Source: Clusia tigrina (taxonomy: Eukaryota > Arthropoda > Insecta > Diptera > Clusiidae). Taken from it: a stretch of DNA of 64,000 nt. Positions 54,995-64,000 of the stretch are shown here, piece by piece. Numbering within the stretch: the first letter of the stretch is position 1; each line of letters opens with the position of its first letter. Location: the NCBI GenBank assembly GCA_920105625.2, contig OV050030.1, positions 89,437,652-89,501,651 of the forward strand. Direction: 5' to 3'. The notes beneath the pieces were generated by a model. That model saw nothing but the letters and a program-made list of their open reading frames with translations, ran no database searches and was not told the origin of the DNA. A program made the position numbers and the translations under genes.

Positions 54995-55372
54995 TCAAAT
55001 GCTTTTGCAACATCCAAAACAAGAAAGTTCAAAACAAGCTTTAATTTTTAATTGGTTACACTTTATGTTTTTTGTTATGCTGAAGTCAATTAGATCTAGT
55101 ATCTTTTTCCTATCTGTTGGCCAGTATGTGGGTTCACCTGAGCTTAAAAATTTGCAGTTATTTTTGTTTATAGCATTAATCAGATTTCGTCCTCTTTTAT
55201 TGATTAGCCTAGATCCCCAGTCAGTGTGTTTTGCATTCATATCTCCAGCTGCAATGAATCTTAAGCCAAGCCTCTTTATGTAGTCATCATATTGATCCGT
55301 CGTTATTAGGTGTCTGGGGGGACAGTAAGCTGAGGAGATGAGTATTGTCCCACTTGTATCCTCAATTTGCAC
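54995..55372 (-). pseudogene. Jockey-like endonuclease, central part
   Basis: 125 residues: LISSAYCPPRHLITTDQYDDYIK, FIAAGDMNAKHTDWGSRL (catalytic Asp-Asn) and GEPTYWPTDRKKILDLIDFSITK. These are typical jockey EN motifs. The upstream EN start lies in broken frames at 55380-55650. After NIKCNQL a deletion joins it to RT. Confidence 0.8.
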
Positions 55373-56081
55373 AGTAGTGGATTGAATATGTGGTGTTGCA
55401 TATGGTTGCAGTTCAGTATGTTTTAATAGTGAATTTTTTTATGATAGCTGTCCCACCACGAGCTTTACCATCAGGATGATTTGTCACTTAAATTTTATAT
55501 CCAGGCAATAATAAATAGCTTTTGTTCGTAAAATGTGTTTCTGAAACTAGTGTTATATCAATTTTCTTGTCAGGCAAAAATTGCTTCAACTGAAGATAAT
55601 GTTTTTTAGGCCATTTGCATTCCAAGCTACAATTATTAAATTATTACATTCGAGCATTTAAGCTTGTTAGTAACATTGTAATGATATTCATCATATTAGT
55701 CATTTAAGTGATTAGGGATTTCACCATGTATTTAAGTTCATTAATATCACTATCGTTTGAATTTTTTGTATTTTCTTCAGTTTTATTTGGATTGGCGACC
55801 CTGCAATTTCGGCATAGCTTACACCTGGTTTAACTACTGATCCATCCATATTTTTGGTCTAAAGTAATAATGGATCCTTTCTGCGTAAAGATGGAAACCT
55901 TTGAATTTTTATGGCTTTGTATATTTCACAGCCTTTGTAGTATTTTTTTATTTAGCAGTATGATTTCCGCCACATAGGGCACATTTAACTTCAGCTGCGT
56001 TGTTAATTTTTTTTGGCTTTGTATATGTCGCAGCCTTTGTAGTTTTCAGTATGATTTCCGCCACATAGGGCACATTTAATT

Positions 56082-57181
56082 TCAGCTGCGTAGGTTTTTT
56101 TTTTTTTTTTGGCAATCACTTGTTAGATGCTTTCCAGCGCATTTTACACATACTGGATCCCTTGTACAGTAGTTTTTTGTATGTCCGTATTTTTGGCATT
56201 TAGTGCATTGCGCAACTTCTCTTTTATGATGAGGTGCCTCAAAAACTACTATGCAATGCATTAATTTATTAATGCTATAAATATCTTTATTGTTAGTATT
56301 TGTATCTAGTTCTATGCTAAACAGTGGTAGCGATTTTTTTGTTGTCCGTCGAGTTATGTTACTTATGTTTAAAACTTTGTGACCGTTTTCACCAAGCTCA
56401 TTTTTAATTTCTTCTTGATCTGCGGAGGGGTGCATATTGCGAATAATGACTTTGAAACCCCTTTCATTTTTGGGTTTAAATGTGTATAGCTTCGTACATT
56501 TTTGCTTTAGCATTTTGAATACTTTTGTGTATGTTTCTGAGTCATTCGATTGAACTCATACTTCATTGTTTGTTAATATTTTAAATATAAAGTTATTGTC
56601 TGCAACAGCGGTTACCGCATTTTTAATGTATTTATACCTTCTACACCTTGTACGTATATAGGGGGTGGTTTGTTTAAACTTTTTTTTCGGACTATTTGTT
56701 TTTTCTTTTTCGGACTCATTTTGATCAACGTGTCTACTGTGCGAGGGTTCACAAGTTCGTCATCATCAACGGTCAAAGCAGCAGATTTGTTTTTTCTTTC
56801 TGAAATAGTATCACTCAACCAGTAGTTTGATAACTTACTTTGGCTTGGGTTTTTTGCTATTTGTTGCTTTTTGTTACTGTTTGGCGTTCTTAGGTAGGTA
56901 GTTGTTGTACCGTACGTAGAGAAGGCAGATGTTGTTGTTGCTGACGAATTTGTTGTAGTTGTCGCACAATCCACTGCTATACTGGAGCAGGGCATTATTG
57001 GAGGTTTGCCATGTGCACTCCACGAAGACCGAACATTAGTGTTAATAGGTTGGGCTGCTTCTTTGACCATTTTACTAGTTTGACTTTGCATTGTATTCGC
57101 GATTTTTTTTTGGTGGCACATATTTTCTGACTCGCTCATGGATCTCGTTCTCTCCCACGGGGGAGAGCGCTGCACACTCAT
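56082..57181 (-). pseudogene. Jockey-like ORF1 (Gag-like)
   Basis: N-terminal frame 56612-57181 (189 residues; Thr/Ser/Asn-rich middle, basic end SPKKKKQIVRKKSLNKPPP), a break, then 56082-56513 (143 residues). The second has GFKVIIRNMHPSADQEEIKNEL (RRM-like RNA-binding), PHHKREVAQCTKCQKYGHTKNYC and CVKCAGKHLTSDC, two zinc knuckles, all Cys/His present. ORF1 coats the element RNA. One break near 56520-56610 stops it being a single ORF. Confidence 0.75.
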
Positions 57182-57559
57182 GGCGATTACCGACTATACT
57201 TTGTTTATTAGTTTATTTTAATTTTATTTATTATTATAAATTATGTAAAAAATCATGAAAACAAAATTTGGTGTGGTAACTCTAATCACTTATTATGACC
57301 AGAGTCCACTGTGCAACACCGCACACAACCGGGATTATTTTATTTGTTGTCTCTTTCAACTTTTAACTCATATATCTATATAACAGTTCCTTTGTTTGTT
57401 TGATTGTTTATTTAATTATAAATTAGTTATTATAAGTATTTAGTTTATCTAAACAGAACTAGACACTTTTAATATCAATCGGTCGAGTCGAAGGCCCTGG
57501 CAGCCAGTACTCATTAATTGTATTTATTGTAATAATTAATTTATTAGAATAAAGTGTAA
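57182..57559. other. 5' flank of jockey element and host sequence
   Basis: AT-rich, with GTGCAACACCGCACACAACCGGG at 57311-57333 as the only GC-rich block, possibly part of the LINE leader. No coding call. Confidence 0.35.
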
Positions 57560-58588
57560 TCTATCTATATATATATAAAAATGAATTGCTGTTCGTTAGT
57601 CTCGCTAAAACTCGAGAACGGATGGACCGATTTGGCTAATTTTGGTCTTGAATTATTTGTGGAAGTCCAGAGAAGGTTTAAAAGGTGAATAAGATCCGAT
57701 AGGTGGCGCTGTTGTCGAAATTTAAATTTTTAACGTCGGTGGTTAGTCTTAGAGGTGTCAAATGTATGATCAACCCTCAACATTTTTGCAATCCCAACAC
57801 TTTCTCAGAACATATCTACCCTCTATCTTCAACCCTTAGGGTGGTCCCCATACAAAAGTAATTTTTTTAGAGCTATTCCAATGAATTGCATATTCAAGGG
57901 TGCCTCCTAGAGGTGTCAAATGTATGACCGACCCTCTATATTTTTGCAATCCCAACAGTTCCCCAGAACATATCTACCCTCTATCTTCAACCTTTAGGGT
58001 GGTCCCCATATAAATTTTTTTTTATTAATTTTTGGCGCGGGTGTAGATTTATATCGAAAATCTAAATGAATTGACCAATTTAAGTGAAATTCAGAATGTA
58101 TGTTAGGGTGGTCCCCATACATTTTTTTTAATAACTACCTCTCAGATTATTTTTATTTTTATGTACATTGATAAATCTTAAGTTTTGTCACAAATTAAAT
58201 TTCTGAACGCAACCATAAAATTTGACATTTGACAACCAACTAATATGTCGATCCGTCCTCTATGTTAAGATTCATATAAATATAATTCTATAAAATATAA
58301 ATGTTAAGATTCATGTAGATATAGATTAAAGCATTTGTGAAATTATGTTCAGCTAAGTACTGCTATCAAACCGATTACACCTATTGACATCACTGACACA
58401 CTTACACAAATAACTAAGATGTAGACATCACTGCATGTAAGCTGGATGGAAAATAACTAAGATGTAGACATCACTGGATGAAGAAAACAACAACTTGGGC
58501 AGCCAAAGGCGACAACGTATACTAAGTGTTTTTGCTCGATTCATTATCAAGAAATCAAGATACGCATACCCATTATCATCAACTGTAA
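57560..58588 (+). mobile_element. Helitron-like non-autonomous element 1
   Basis: 5' end A|TCTATCTATATATATATAAAAATGAA, then GGATGGACCGATTTGGCTAA, a block I know from the 5' part of many insect Helitron-type elements. No CTRR-type 3' end was found before a second 5' end begins at 58589, so it is 3'-truncated or interrupted. It holds a 158-bp tandem duplication. No protein coded. Confidence 0.6.
57751..58015 (+). repeat. 158-bp tandem duplication (about 1.7 copies)
   Basis: AGAGGTGTCAAATGTATGA begins at 57751 and again at 57909, followed in both by ATTTTTGCAATCCCAACA and CTACCCTCTATCTTCAACC, then GGGTGGTCCCCATA. Confidence 0.85.
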
Positions 58589-59385
58589 TCTTCTATATAT
58601 ATAAAAATGAATGTTTGTGTGTATGTCCTTTATAGAATCGTAAACTATGCATTTGATCATGTGATCATCTTCAGCAAAGTTGTTGTGCATGAGCCCACGA
58701 AGGTTTCTCAGTTTGTACCGGTCCAATTGGACAAAGGGGCGTGGTACCTCCCATACAAATCACAAATTAAAAATCCATTATTTCTGCTCCGGTTAACAGT
58801 ATGTGAACAAAATTTGGTACGTCGATTAATTGTACATGTTCTAAGTGCTGTTGCAAATATGGGCGGGATTGGACAAAGGGGCGTAGTACCTCCCATACAA
58901 ATCACAAATTAAAAAGCCATTATTTCTGCTCCGGTTAACAGTATTTGAACAATATTTGGTATATAGGTTTAGTGTACATATTCTAAGTGCTGCTGCAAAT
59001 ATGGGCGGGATTGGACGAAGGTGAGTGGTACCTCCCATACAAATCACAAATTAAAAATCGTTTATACCTGCTCTATGTGGCTTGCTCACGCGTTGGAAAA
59101 CCTTCTATTTAATCATTTACGCACCAGCTGGAAAAACAAGAAATATTGTGTATCCCACAGCACTTCAATAAATATAAAATTGTAACGAAACGCTGCAATG
59201 TCACAATTTTTTCAAAATGAACAAAATCAATAAAATGTCTCAAAATGAATTGAATATTTGTATAATGTCTTTTCTTCAAATTTATTTATTTGAACTATTC
59301 ATCCGATTTCAAAAATTCTTTGACCAGCTGAATGCTACACCCCCCCTACAATTCAGGGGTAGCGAAGCGCACCGGGTACAGCTAG
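58589..59385 (+). mobile_element. Helitron-like non-autonomous element 2, complete ends
   Basis: Starts A|TCTTCTATATATATAAAAATGAA and ends GCGCACCGGGTACAGCTAG|T at 59385, the classic Helitron 3' terminus (CTAG before a host T), with a GC-rich potential hairpin just upstream (TAGCGAAGCGC, about 59360-59370). No target duplication is expected for Helitrons. About 0.8 kb, no RepHel gene, so it depends on another element's Rep/helicase. Contains a 142-bp tandem repeat. Confidence 0.75.
58726..59059 (+). repeat. 142-bp tandem repeat, about 2.4 units
   Basis: ATTGGACAAAGGGGCG or variant at 58726, 58868 and 59010, each followed by GGTACCTCCCATACAAATCAC. The spacing is exactly 142 bp both times. Internal minisatellite of the Helitron-like element. 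Confidence 0.9.
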
Positions 59386-59429
59386 TAATAATAATAATAA
59401 TGAAGTTGCTTCAACTTCACGTAGTAGAG

Positions 59430-60885
59430 TAATTTAGGGAGATTTTGCTGATGACGACATCTCATTGTTCTCAATGATGGATCACCTACATTACTTAGCA
59501 CGAGGAACACTCTAACAGCAATAGATGTATCGTTAGCCTCGGTGGATCTGGCTCCAACTCTCACCTGGACATGCCTTTCGCAACCTGAGAATCAAGATCA
59601 TTTCCCAATCATTATTTATAATCGTAAAACATCGACAAATAAATTATTTTCACCAAAATTCAATGACAAAGAATCTGACTGGCAAAAATTTCATGCAAAA
59701 ACAACAATTTATTCCAATGACTATTGGATCACCAAACATTAACAAAGAGGCTGCAACAATGAAAAAATTTATAAGAAAAGCAGCAAATGAGTCAATTCCA
59801 ATCAGCAAAAAAATTAAGGAGCGTAATAGTCCTGTTTGGTTCAATTCTGATATTGCTAAATTAATTCGAGAAAAAAACAAAGCTTGGAAGCGATACTGGA
59901 GAGTAAGAAACAAGCCTGTATCAACTACAGAAGAATATTTGCCAAAGTTGAGAGGGAATCCAAAAAGCCAAACGTTCAACTTGGGCAAATTTTTTAAAGA
60001 CCTTGAACGCAATGATGGATATTAGGATTCTGTGGAAAAAGGTGAAGAACATAAGGACTACTAGAGTCTCAAAGGAATGCTAGTCTCAAATTTTCTGTCA
60101 ATATTTCTTCAAAATAATATTGTAACTCACCCGAAAGATTTTGCTGGTATATTTGCAAAATTTTGGAGCTCCATTAGTTCTAATGACTCCTTTAATCGTG
60201 ATTTAATTTCTAGGAAACTAGCAATAGACATTGACTTATAGCCTGATATTACGCCTAAAATCACAAATGTAACCAAAGAGGTCACTCTTTCTGAGCTTAA
60301 CTCCGTTCTGAACAGTTGTAAAGGTACCACTCCCTGTACAGATAAAATCACATATTCTATGATTAAAAATGCATCTAATGAGTTAAAATTTCGCCTATGC
60401 AAACTCTACAGCATATTATTGTTACAGGTATTTTTCCGCATGACTCAAACACTTTAGAAAAAATCTCAAAGCGTGTATTGACATATTCAAAAGAAAAACT
60501 ATTACGAGAACAGCATGCATTTTTACCAAATTATGGTGGACACACCTTATGTCATCAATTTGAATCCCAGCTTAAAGAAAATTTTAAGAAAAAAACAGTG
60601 TTATAATCTCTGAAGATCTAGAAAAAGCATTTGATCGTGTAATATCTATTTTTGTGATCAAGGAGCTTCACGAATGGGGTATACCAAAAAAATGCTTCAA
60701 GTTATTCTATCATTTCTTACCAATAGACACATTACTATAAGGATTGATGGACATCTGTCACAAAAATATCCGCTTGAAAATGGCATCCCACAGGCGTCAC
60801 CCCTGTCTGTAATTCTTTACAACGTTTAAGCAAATTCACTGGTTAAAGCGCAAAAAATTGTAAGGAGATCGATTTTTTTGGTATA
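59430..60885 (+). pseudogene. I-like ORF2: endonuclease end, linker, RT front
   Basis: EN end in frames 59430-59745 (LTWTCLSQPENQDHFPIII). Linker at 59663-60025 (SPVWFNSDIAKLIREKNKAWKRYWR). RT: TNVTKEVTLSELNSVLNSCKGTTPC region at 60260-60340, KEKLLREQHAFLPNYGGHTL at 60397-60606, LEKAFDRV (first Asp) near 60625 and NGIPQASPLSVILYN near 60780-60825. Broken by many stops. Reverse transcriptase of a target-primed LINE. Confidence 0.75.
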
Positions 60886-60887
60886 TA

Positions 60888-62164
60888 CGAGGGCGGATTG
60901 ATATTGAAGCTACCTAAGTAGGAAAAAAACATTTTTTTTTCAAAAACCATTTATTTCTCAACATAGTCTCCTTTTACTTCGACACACTTAGTAAGACGAT
61001 ATTCCAACTCTTTTATACCATCTGAATAATACGATTTCGGGAACCCCTCAAAATACGCGTTAGTTTCGGTAATAACTTCTTCGTTTGAGATGAATCTTTT
61101 TCCTGCAAACCATTTTTTCAAGTTTGGAAACTGGAAAAAGTCACTAGGAGCTAAATCTGGACTATAAGGTGGATGATTAACCAATTCGAAGTGTATTTCA
61201 CGTAATTTTAGGATCGTATATAATGCTGTGTGAACCGGTGCGTTGTCTTGAAGAAAGAGCATTTTTTTTCTTCTTTAAATGTGGTCGTTTTTCCTTGATT
61301 GCATCAATCAATTGATCCAATAATGCATGATAATACTTTCCTGTGATTGTGGAGCCTTTTTCAAGATAATCGATGAGCAATATTCCGTATGCATCCCAAA
61401 ATACAGTGGCCATAACCTTGCCAGCCGATTTCACTGCATTCGCCTTCTTCGGAGCACTTCCACCCATTGTTTCGATTGATTTTTGGTTTCAGGTGTGTAG
61501 TGGTGGACCCACGTTTCAACAACAGTTATTAATCGACGCCAAAAATCAACAGGATTACGCTTTATCATGTCCAAACACCGCTGTGAAGTGGTCTGTCGAA
61601 CTCGTTTTTGTTCGACGCTGAGCAAACGCGGCACCCATCTTGCCGATAGCTTTTTCATATGCAAATGTTCATGCAAAATGTTGAACACACGTTCATATGA
61701 TATGTTTACCATTTCAACAATTTCACGCAACTTGACTCGGCGATCATTCATAACGATATCGAGGATTTTGTTATTTTCTTCAGTAACCACCTCTTTTGGC
61801 CTTCCTGTTGATGGTATTGTTGCAGTGCTTGTTCGGCCGCGTTTAAATTCAGCTATCCAATATTTTACCATGTAATCTGACGGAGCAGACTCACCGTAAT
61901 GTTTATCGAGCTTTTCTTTTGTCTCTTTCGCCGTTTTCCCTTTTAAATAATAGTGTTTAATCACTGCACGAAATTCGCTTTTTTCCATTTTTCAAGACAC
62001 ACAAAAGTTGCTTACTTCAAACGACTACAACAAATAAACTAATCGATGAATTTGGGTGAAATTTTAACAGCTGACGTTTGACAGATCGCAATTTCTAAAA
62101 AAAAAAGTTTTTGTGTTTGTGCTGCCATCTACCGCTAGGTAGCTTCAATATCAATCCGCCCTCG
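60888..62164 (-). mobile_element. mariner transposon, complete ends
   Basis: 1277 bp flanked by TA (60886-60887 and 62165-62166). Inverted repeats start CGAGGGCGGATTGATATTGA and continue to AGCTACCTA (29 bp, perfect as far as I can compare). The transposase fills the minus strand. Removal plus one TA rejoins the LINE codons TTG GTA TAT GCT GAT. Confidence 0.93.
60951..61988 (-). pseudogene. mariner transposase, two frameshifts and a catalytic-site change
   Basis: 1038 bp, the size of a ~345-residue mariner transposase, in three frames: 61431-61988 (helix-turn-helix half, MEKSEFRAVIKHYYLKGK, KKLSARWVPRLLSVEQ), 61198-61467 (GGSAPKKANAVKSAGKV, VFWDAYGILLIDYL with the second Asp) and 60951-61262 (FLQDNAPVHTA, YSPDLAPSDFF with the third Asp, to VEVKGDYVEK). 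The first catalytic site reads TVVETWVHHYTPE where TVDETW is expected (GAT to GTT), so it is inactive even with the frames repaired. Frame breaks lie near 61450 and at an A-run near 61265. Confidence 0.9.
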
Positions 62165-63809
62165 TATGCTGATAACATTTTTGCAATAGTTTCTGGTACA
62201 AACACTGAAGTAACGGACAACCTTCGGAGATTTGATACAAAAATAAACCAATGGGCAATAAGCAGAGGAGCAAGGATTTCTATCAACAACTGTGAAATTC
62301 TACACGTTTGTCGTAAACATAACTGCTACACTAGAAGGATTAGTGTGAGAGATGAGCAAATTCCAGTCAAAACCCAAATGAGAATTCTTGGAATGATTTT
62401 TACAAAATCACTTTTTTGGAATGAGCATACAAAATATCTAGTTAACAAATTAAGTAAGATCAATAATCTTTTAAAAGTTATATGTTCTAGAAAAAAGTGT
62501 CCACATATTGATAGGGCGATTGGAATTTGTAGAGCTCTAATATCTGGTATATTTAAGCATTGCAGAACAGTCTATGGCTGGACTACGGCAACCAATATAA
62601 AAAAATTGGACACAGCTCTTAGAAAATGTTTCAGAACAGCTACTGGAATTCTAGCATAAACGCCTATAGACGACCCAGAAGTTGAAGCACGTCTTCATAA
62701 TTTTAAGTGGCTGCTTGAAAATAGGGCGGTCAGACTTGGAGCTAAAGCGCTTACCATCAAATCACATGGACTACACAATCCTTTTTGGGAGAAACTAAAA
62801 CATAGTGAAAAAGATCCCTCCATTGCCAAAAAATGGTGTGGGATTAACAACATCTTGACTTTGCATATGGAACGTAACATTCCGATTCCACAACAACATA
62901 AGCAAACAACAACCAGAAACTCTATTTCCAACATCAACATTGATACATATTTGTACCAATATGTAAAAAATGGCACTAACCCTGTGATTTTCAGACAACT
63001 TTTTTCTGAAGTAAAGTAGAATTTTGCACCAGAAATAACAACGAAACGAAAGGTCGGGTCGTATCTTGAAGGAACATCTTCCTATGCGGTTGTAAAAGAA
63101 AATGCAAATACAACTTTTGAAATTCTCATACAAGGTCTATTGCCTTTTCACTCAGGTGTATTTCATACTGAGTTAGTAGCAATACATTTTGCAGTTGAAT
63201 ATGCAACTGTTCAGAAAAAGAAGACACTAATATGTTCTGATAGGCTTAGTGTCCTTAAGGCATTGGCAAATCCGAAAGGAAGTGCCTATAATTATACTTA
63301 CCAAAATTTAGAAATTGAAAGCTTTATAAAAATCAGGTGGATACCTGGACATGTTGGAATACCTGGGAATGAATATGCAGATGCAGCAGCGAAGCAGGCA
63401 TATCACTGCCATTAGTTGCTAATATTCCTTGCTTAGACACATTGATAATAAGTTGCTTTATTGCATATCAAAGAAGGAAATATATGACAAATGGGAATCA
63501 TCAGGTTATTTCCTTAAAACACATAATGCGCTTCCAATTCGACAGAACTATAATGAGAACTTCAAAAGGGAAGAGTGTATTACTTTGGAAAGAGTTCGTC
63601 TGGGGAGGACGATATTTAGCACTAGGCATTATTTTACTAAACTGGACCCAATTCAATGCTCTGAATGCGCTACAACTTTAACAGTCATGTTTGACTGCCC
63701 CATTTCAAAAATGGATAAAGCCGGAATAATATTTGACTGCAGAGAAAAAGACACCATAATATCAATCAAAGAAGCCTTAAGGAAACATGACCTATTTAAT
63801 TTAATATAA
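62165..63809 (+). pseudogene. I-like ORF2: RT palm, RNase H, C-terminus
   Basis: RT resumes right after the mariner with YADNIFAIV (active site YADD changed to YADN, killing the RT), then the thumb KTQMRILGMIFTKSLFWNEH (62111-62659, to ATGILA-stop). RNase H remnants: FHTELVAIHFAVEYA, ICSDRLSVLKAL and IRWIPGHVGIPGNEYADAAAKQA (63140-63415). The C-terminal region 63429-63809 has LERVRLGRTIFSTRHYFTK and CSECATTLTVMFDCPIS. Stops near 62660, 63018 and 63413. Confidence 0.75.
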
Positions 63810-63912
63810 TCAATTTTTATACAACAGGTGTAAATGGCTTCGTTGACCTACACCATCCAATATTTTATAAATTTATTTGTAAAGAATGTTGCAATAAATA
63901 AATAAATAAAAA

Positions 63913-64000
63913 TCTTAAAAGTAAAAATAATTGTTCGTTTTCGAAGTTACTTTCAATTAGGAGTAATTTACAAGTTATGGCCGACAATTTTTATCTGTTG
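63913..64000. other. Unassigned right edge
   Basis: 88 bp of AT-rich sequence after the LINE tail; nothing identified. Confidence 0.4.

Larger units (their letters stand above)
54397..57181 (-). mobile_element. Jockey-like LINE (minus), EN-RT internal deletion
   Basis: Read from 57181: ORF1 (MSVQRSPPWERTRSMSESEN, then a Lys-rich region, then the RNA-binding and knuckle part at 56082-56513), endonuclease (about 55650-55080) and RT remnants. EN jumps inside FSITKNIKCNQL to LDVAKAFDKVWHKALLHKL, so the EN end, the linker and the RT fingers are deleted. Next come GVPQGSVLGPLLYI, IFVDDTILLAS (active site, FVDD) and a thumb remnant HKLLLYKCIIKPIW near 54430. Multiple stops. The 5' leader probably reaches about 57340. 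Confidence 0.85.
59395..63912 (+). mobile_element. I-like LINE (plus), 5'-truncated, interrupted by mariner
   Basis: Begins inside the endonuclease (GTLTAIDVSLASVDLAP, DHFPIIIYN), then linker, RT, RNase H, a C-terminal domain, and a 3' end with AATAAATAAATAAATAAAAA near 63890-63912. GIPQASPLSVILYN is the I-element form of the PQG motif. Numerous stops and frame changes. A TA-flanked mariner (60888-62164) lies between the RT codons for LV and YADN. Confidence 0.8.

Noticed and set aside
54870..55283. 137-residue plus-strand frame
   Set aside because: Antisense to the jockey-like EN/RT fusion; no independent evidence.
58708..59047. Similar minus-strand frames with MICMGGTT starts suggesting a small gene family
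   Set aside because: They are translations of the 142-bp tandem repeat in the Helitron-like element.
1..64000. CRISPR arrays, operons, tRNA or rRNA genes
   Set aside because: Tandem repeats present are transposon-internal or simple; no cloverleaf or rRNA-like stretch was recognised, and the DNA is eukaryotic.

Overview
This window looks like TE-saturated eukaryotic chromatin from an insect, most likely a fly. The basis is the mix of transposon families (jockey-, I- and LOA-like LINEs, BEL/Pao, Ty3/gypsy, Transib, piggyBac, P-like, mariner, Helitron), plus one recognisable host gene piece with short GT-AG introns. The piece is the C-terminal half of periodic tryptophan protein 2 (PWP2, a small-subunit processome WD40 protein). 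I see no bacterial features, rRNA, tRNA or CRISPR array. Almost everything else is mobile DNA, heavily nested.

Layout. 1-4891: 5' part of a minus-strand Ty3/gypsy element (LTR, leader, split gag, protease) that runs off the left edge. It sits in a minus-strand LOA-like LINE (4892-12655). That LINE is split inside its RT by a plus-strand LINE of the same broad type (5342-9256) with an intact 1200-aa ORF2. 12775-15373: jockey-like LINE, minus. 15799-16888: PWP2 exons, plus. 17496-20336: LOA-like LINE, minus, abutting a jockey EN fragment (20337-21010). 21255-22727: decayed piggyBac. 22950-35835: second gypsy copy, minus, carrying a complete Transib (28314-31859) in its RT. 35885-36199: P/THAP9-like transposase C-terminus. 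36975-45905: a second, different Transib, split by a BEL/Pao element (38192-44659). 46128-47775: LOA-like LINE, minus. 47899-54271: second BEL/Pao copy in the opposite orientation. 54397-57181: jockey-like LINE, minus. 57560-59385: two Helitron-like elements. 59395-63912: I-like LINE, plus, split at its RT active site by a mariner (60888-62164).

Most exact insertion boundaries could be read from target-site duplications: CCACCC (inner LINE), ATAC (gypsy 2), CGTCG and CGACG (the two Transibs), AAGCC and CTTTT (the two BELs), TA (mariner). They give a relative order of insertion. The most interesting signals are the Transib elements. These belong to the transposon superfamily from which the RAG1 core is thought to derive. 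Both begin with the V(D)J-type heptamer CACAGTG, and one has heptamer-spacer-nonamer ends with unequal spacers of 23 and 13 bp, very like a 23/12 RSS pair. Also notable are two independently inserted BEL copies that share the same six coding lesions, and a jockey/LOA chimera.
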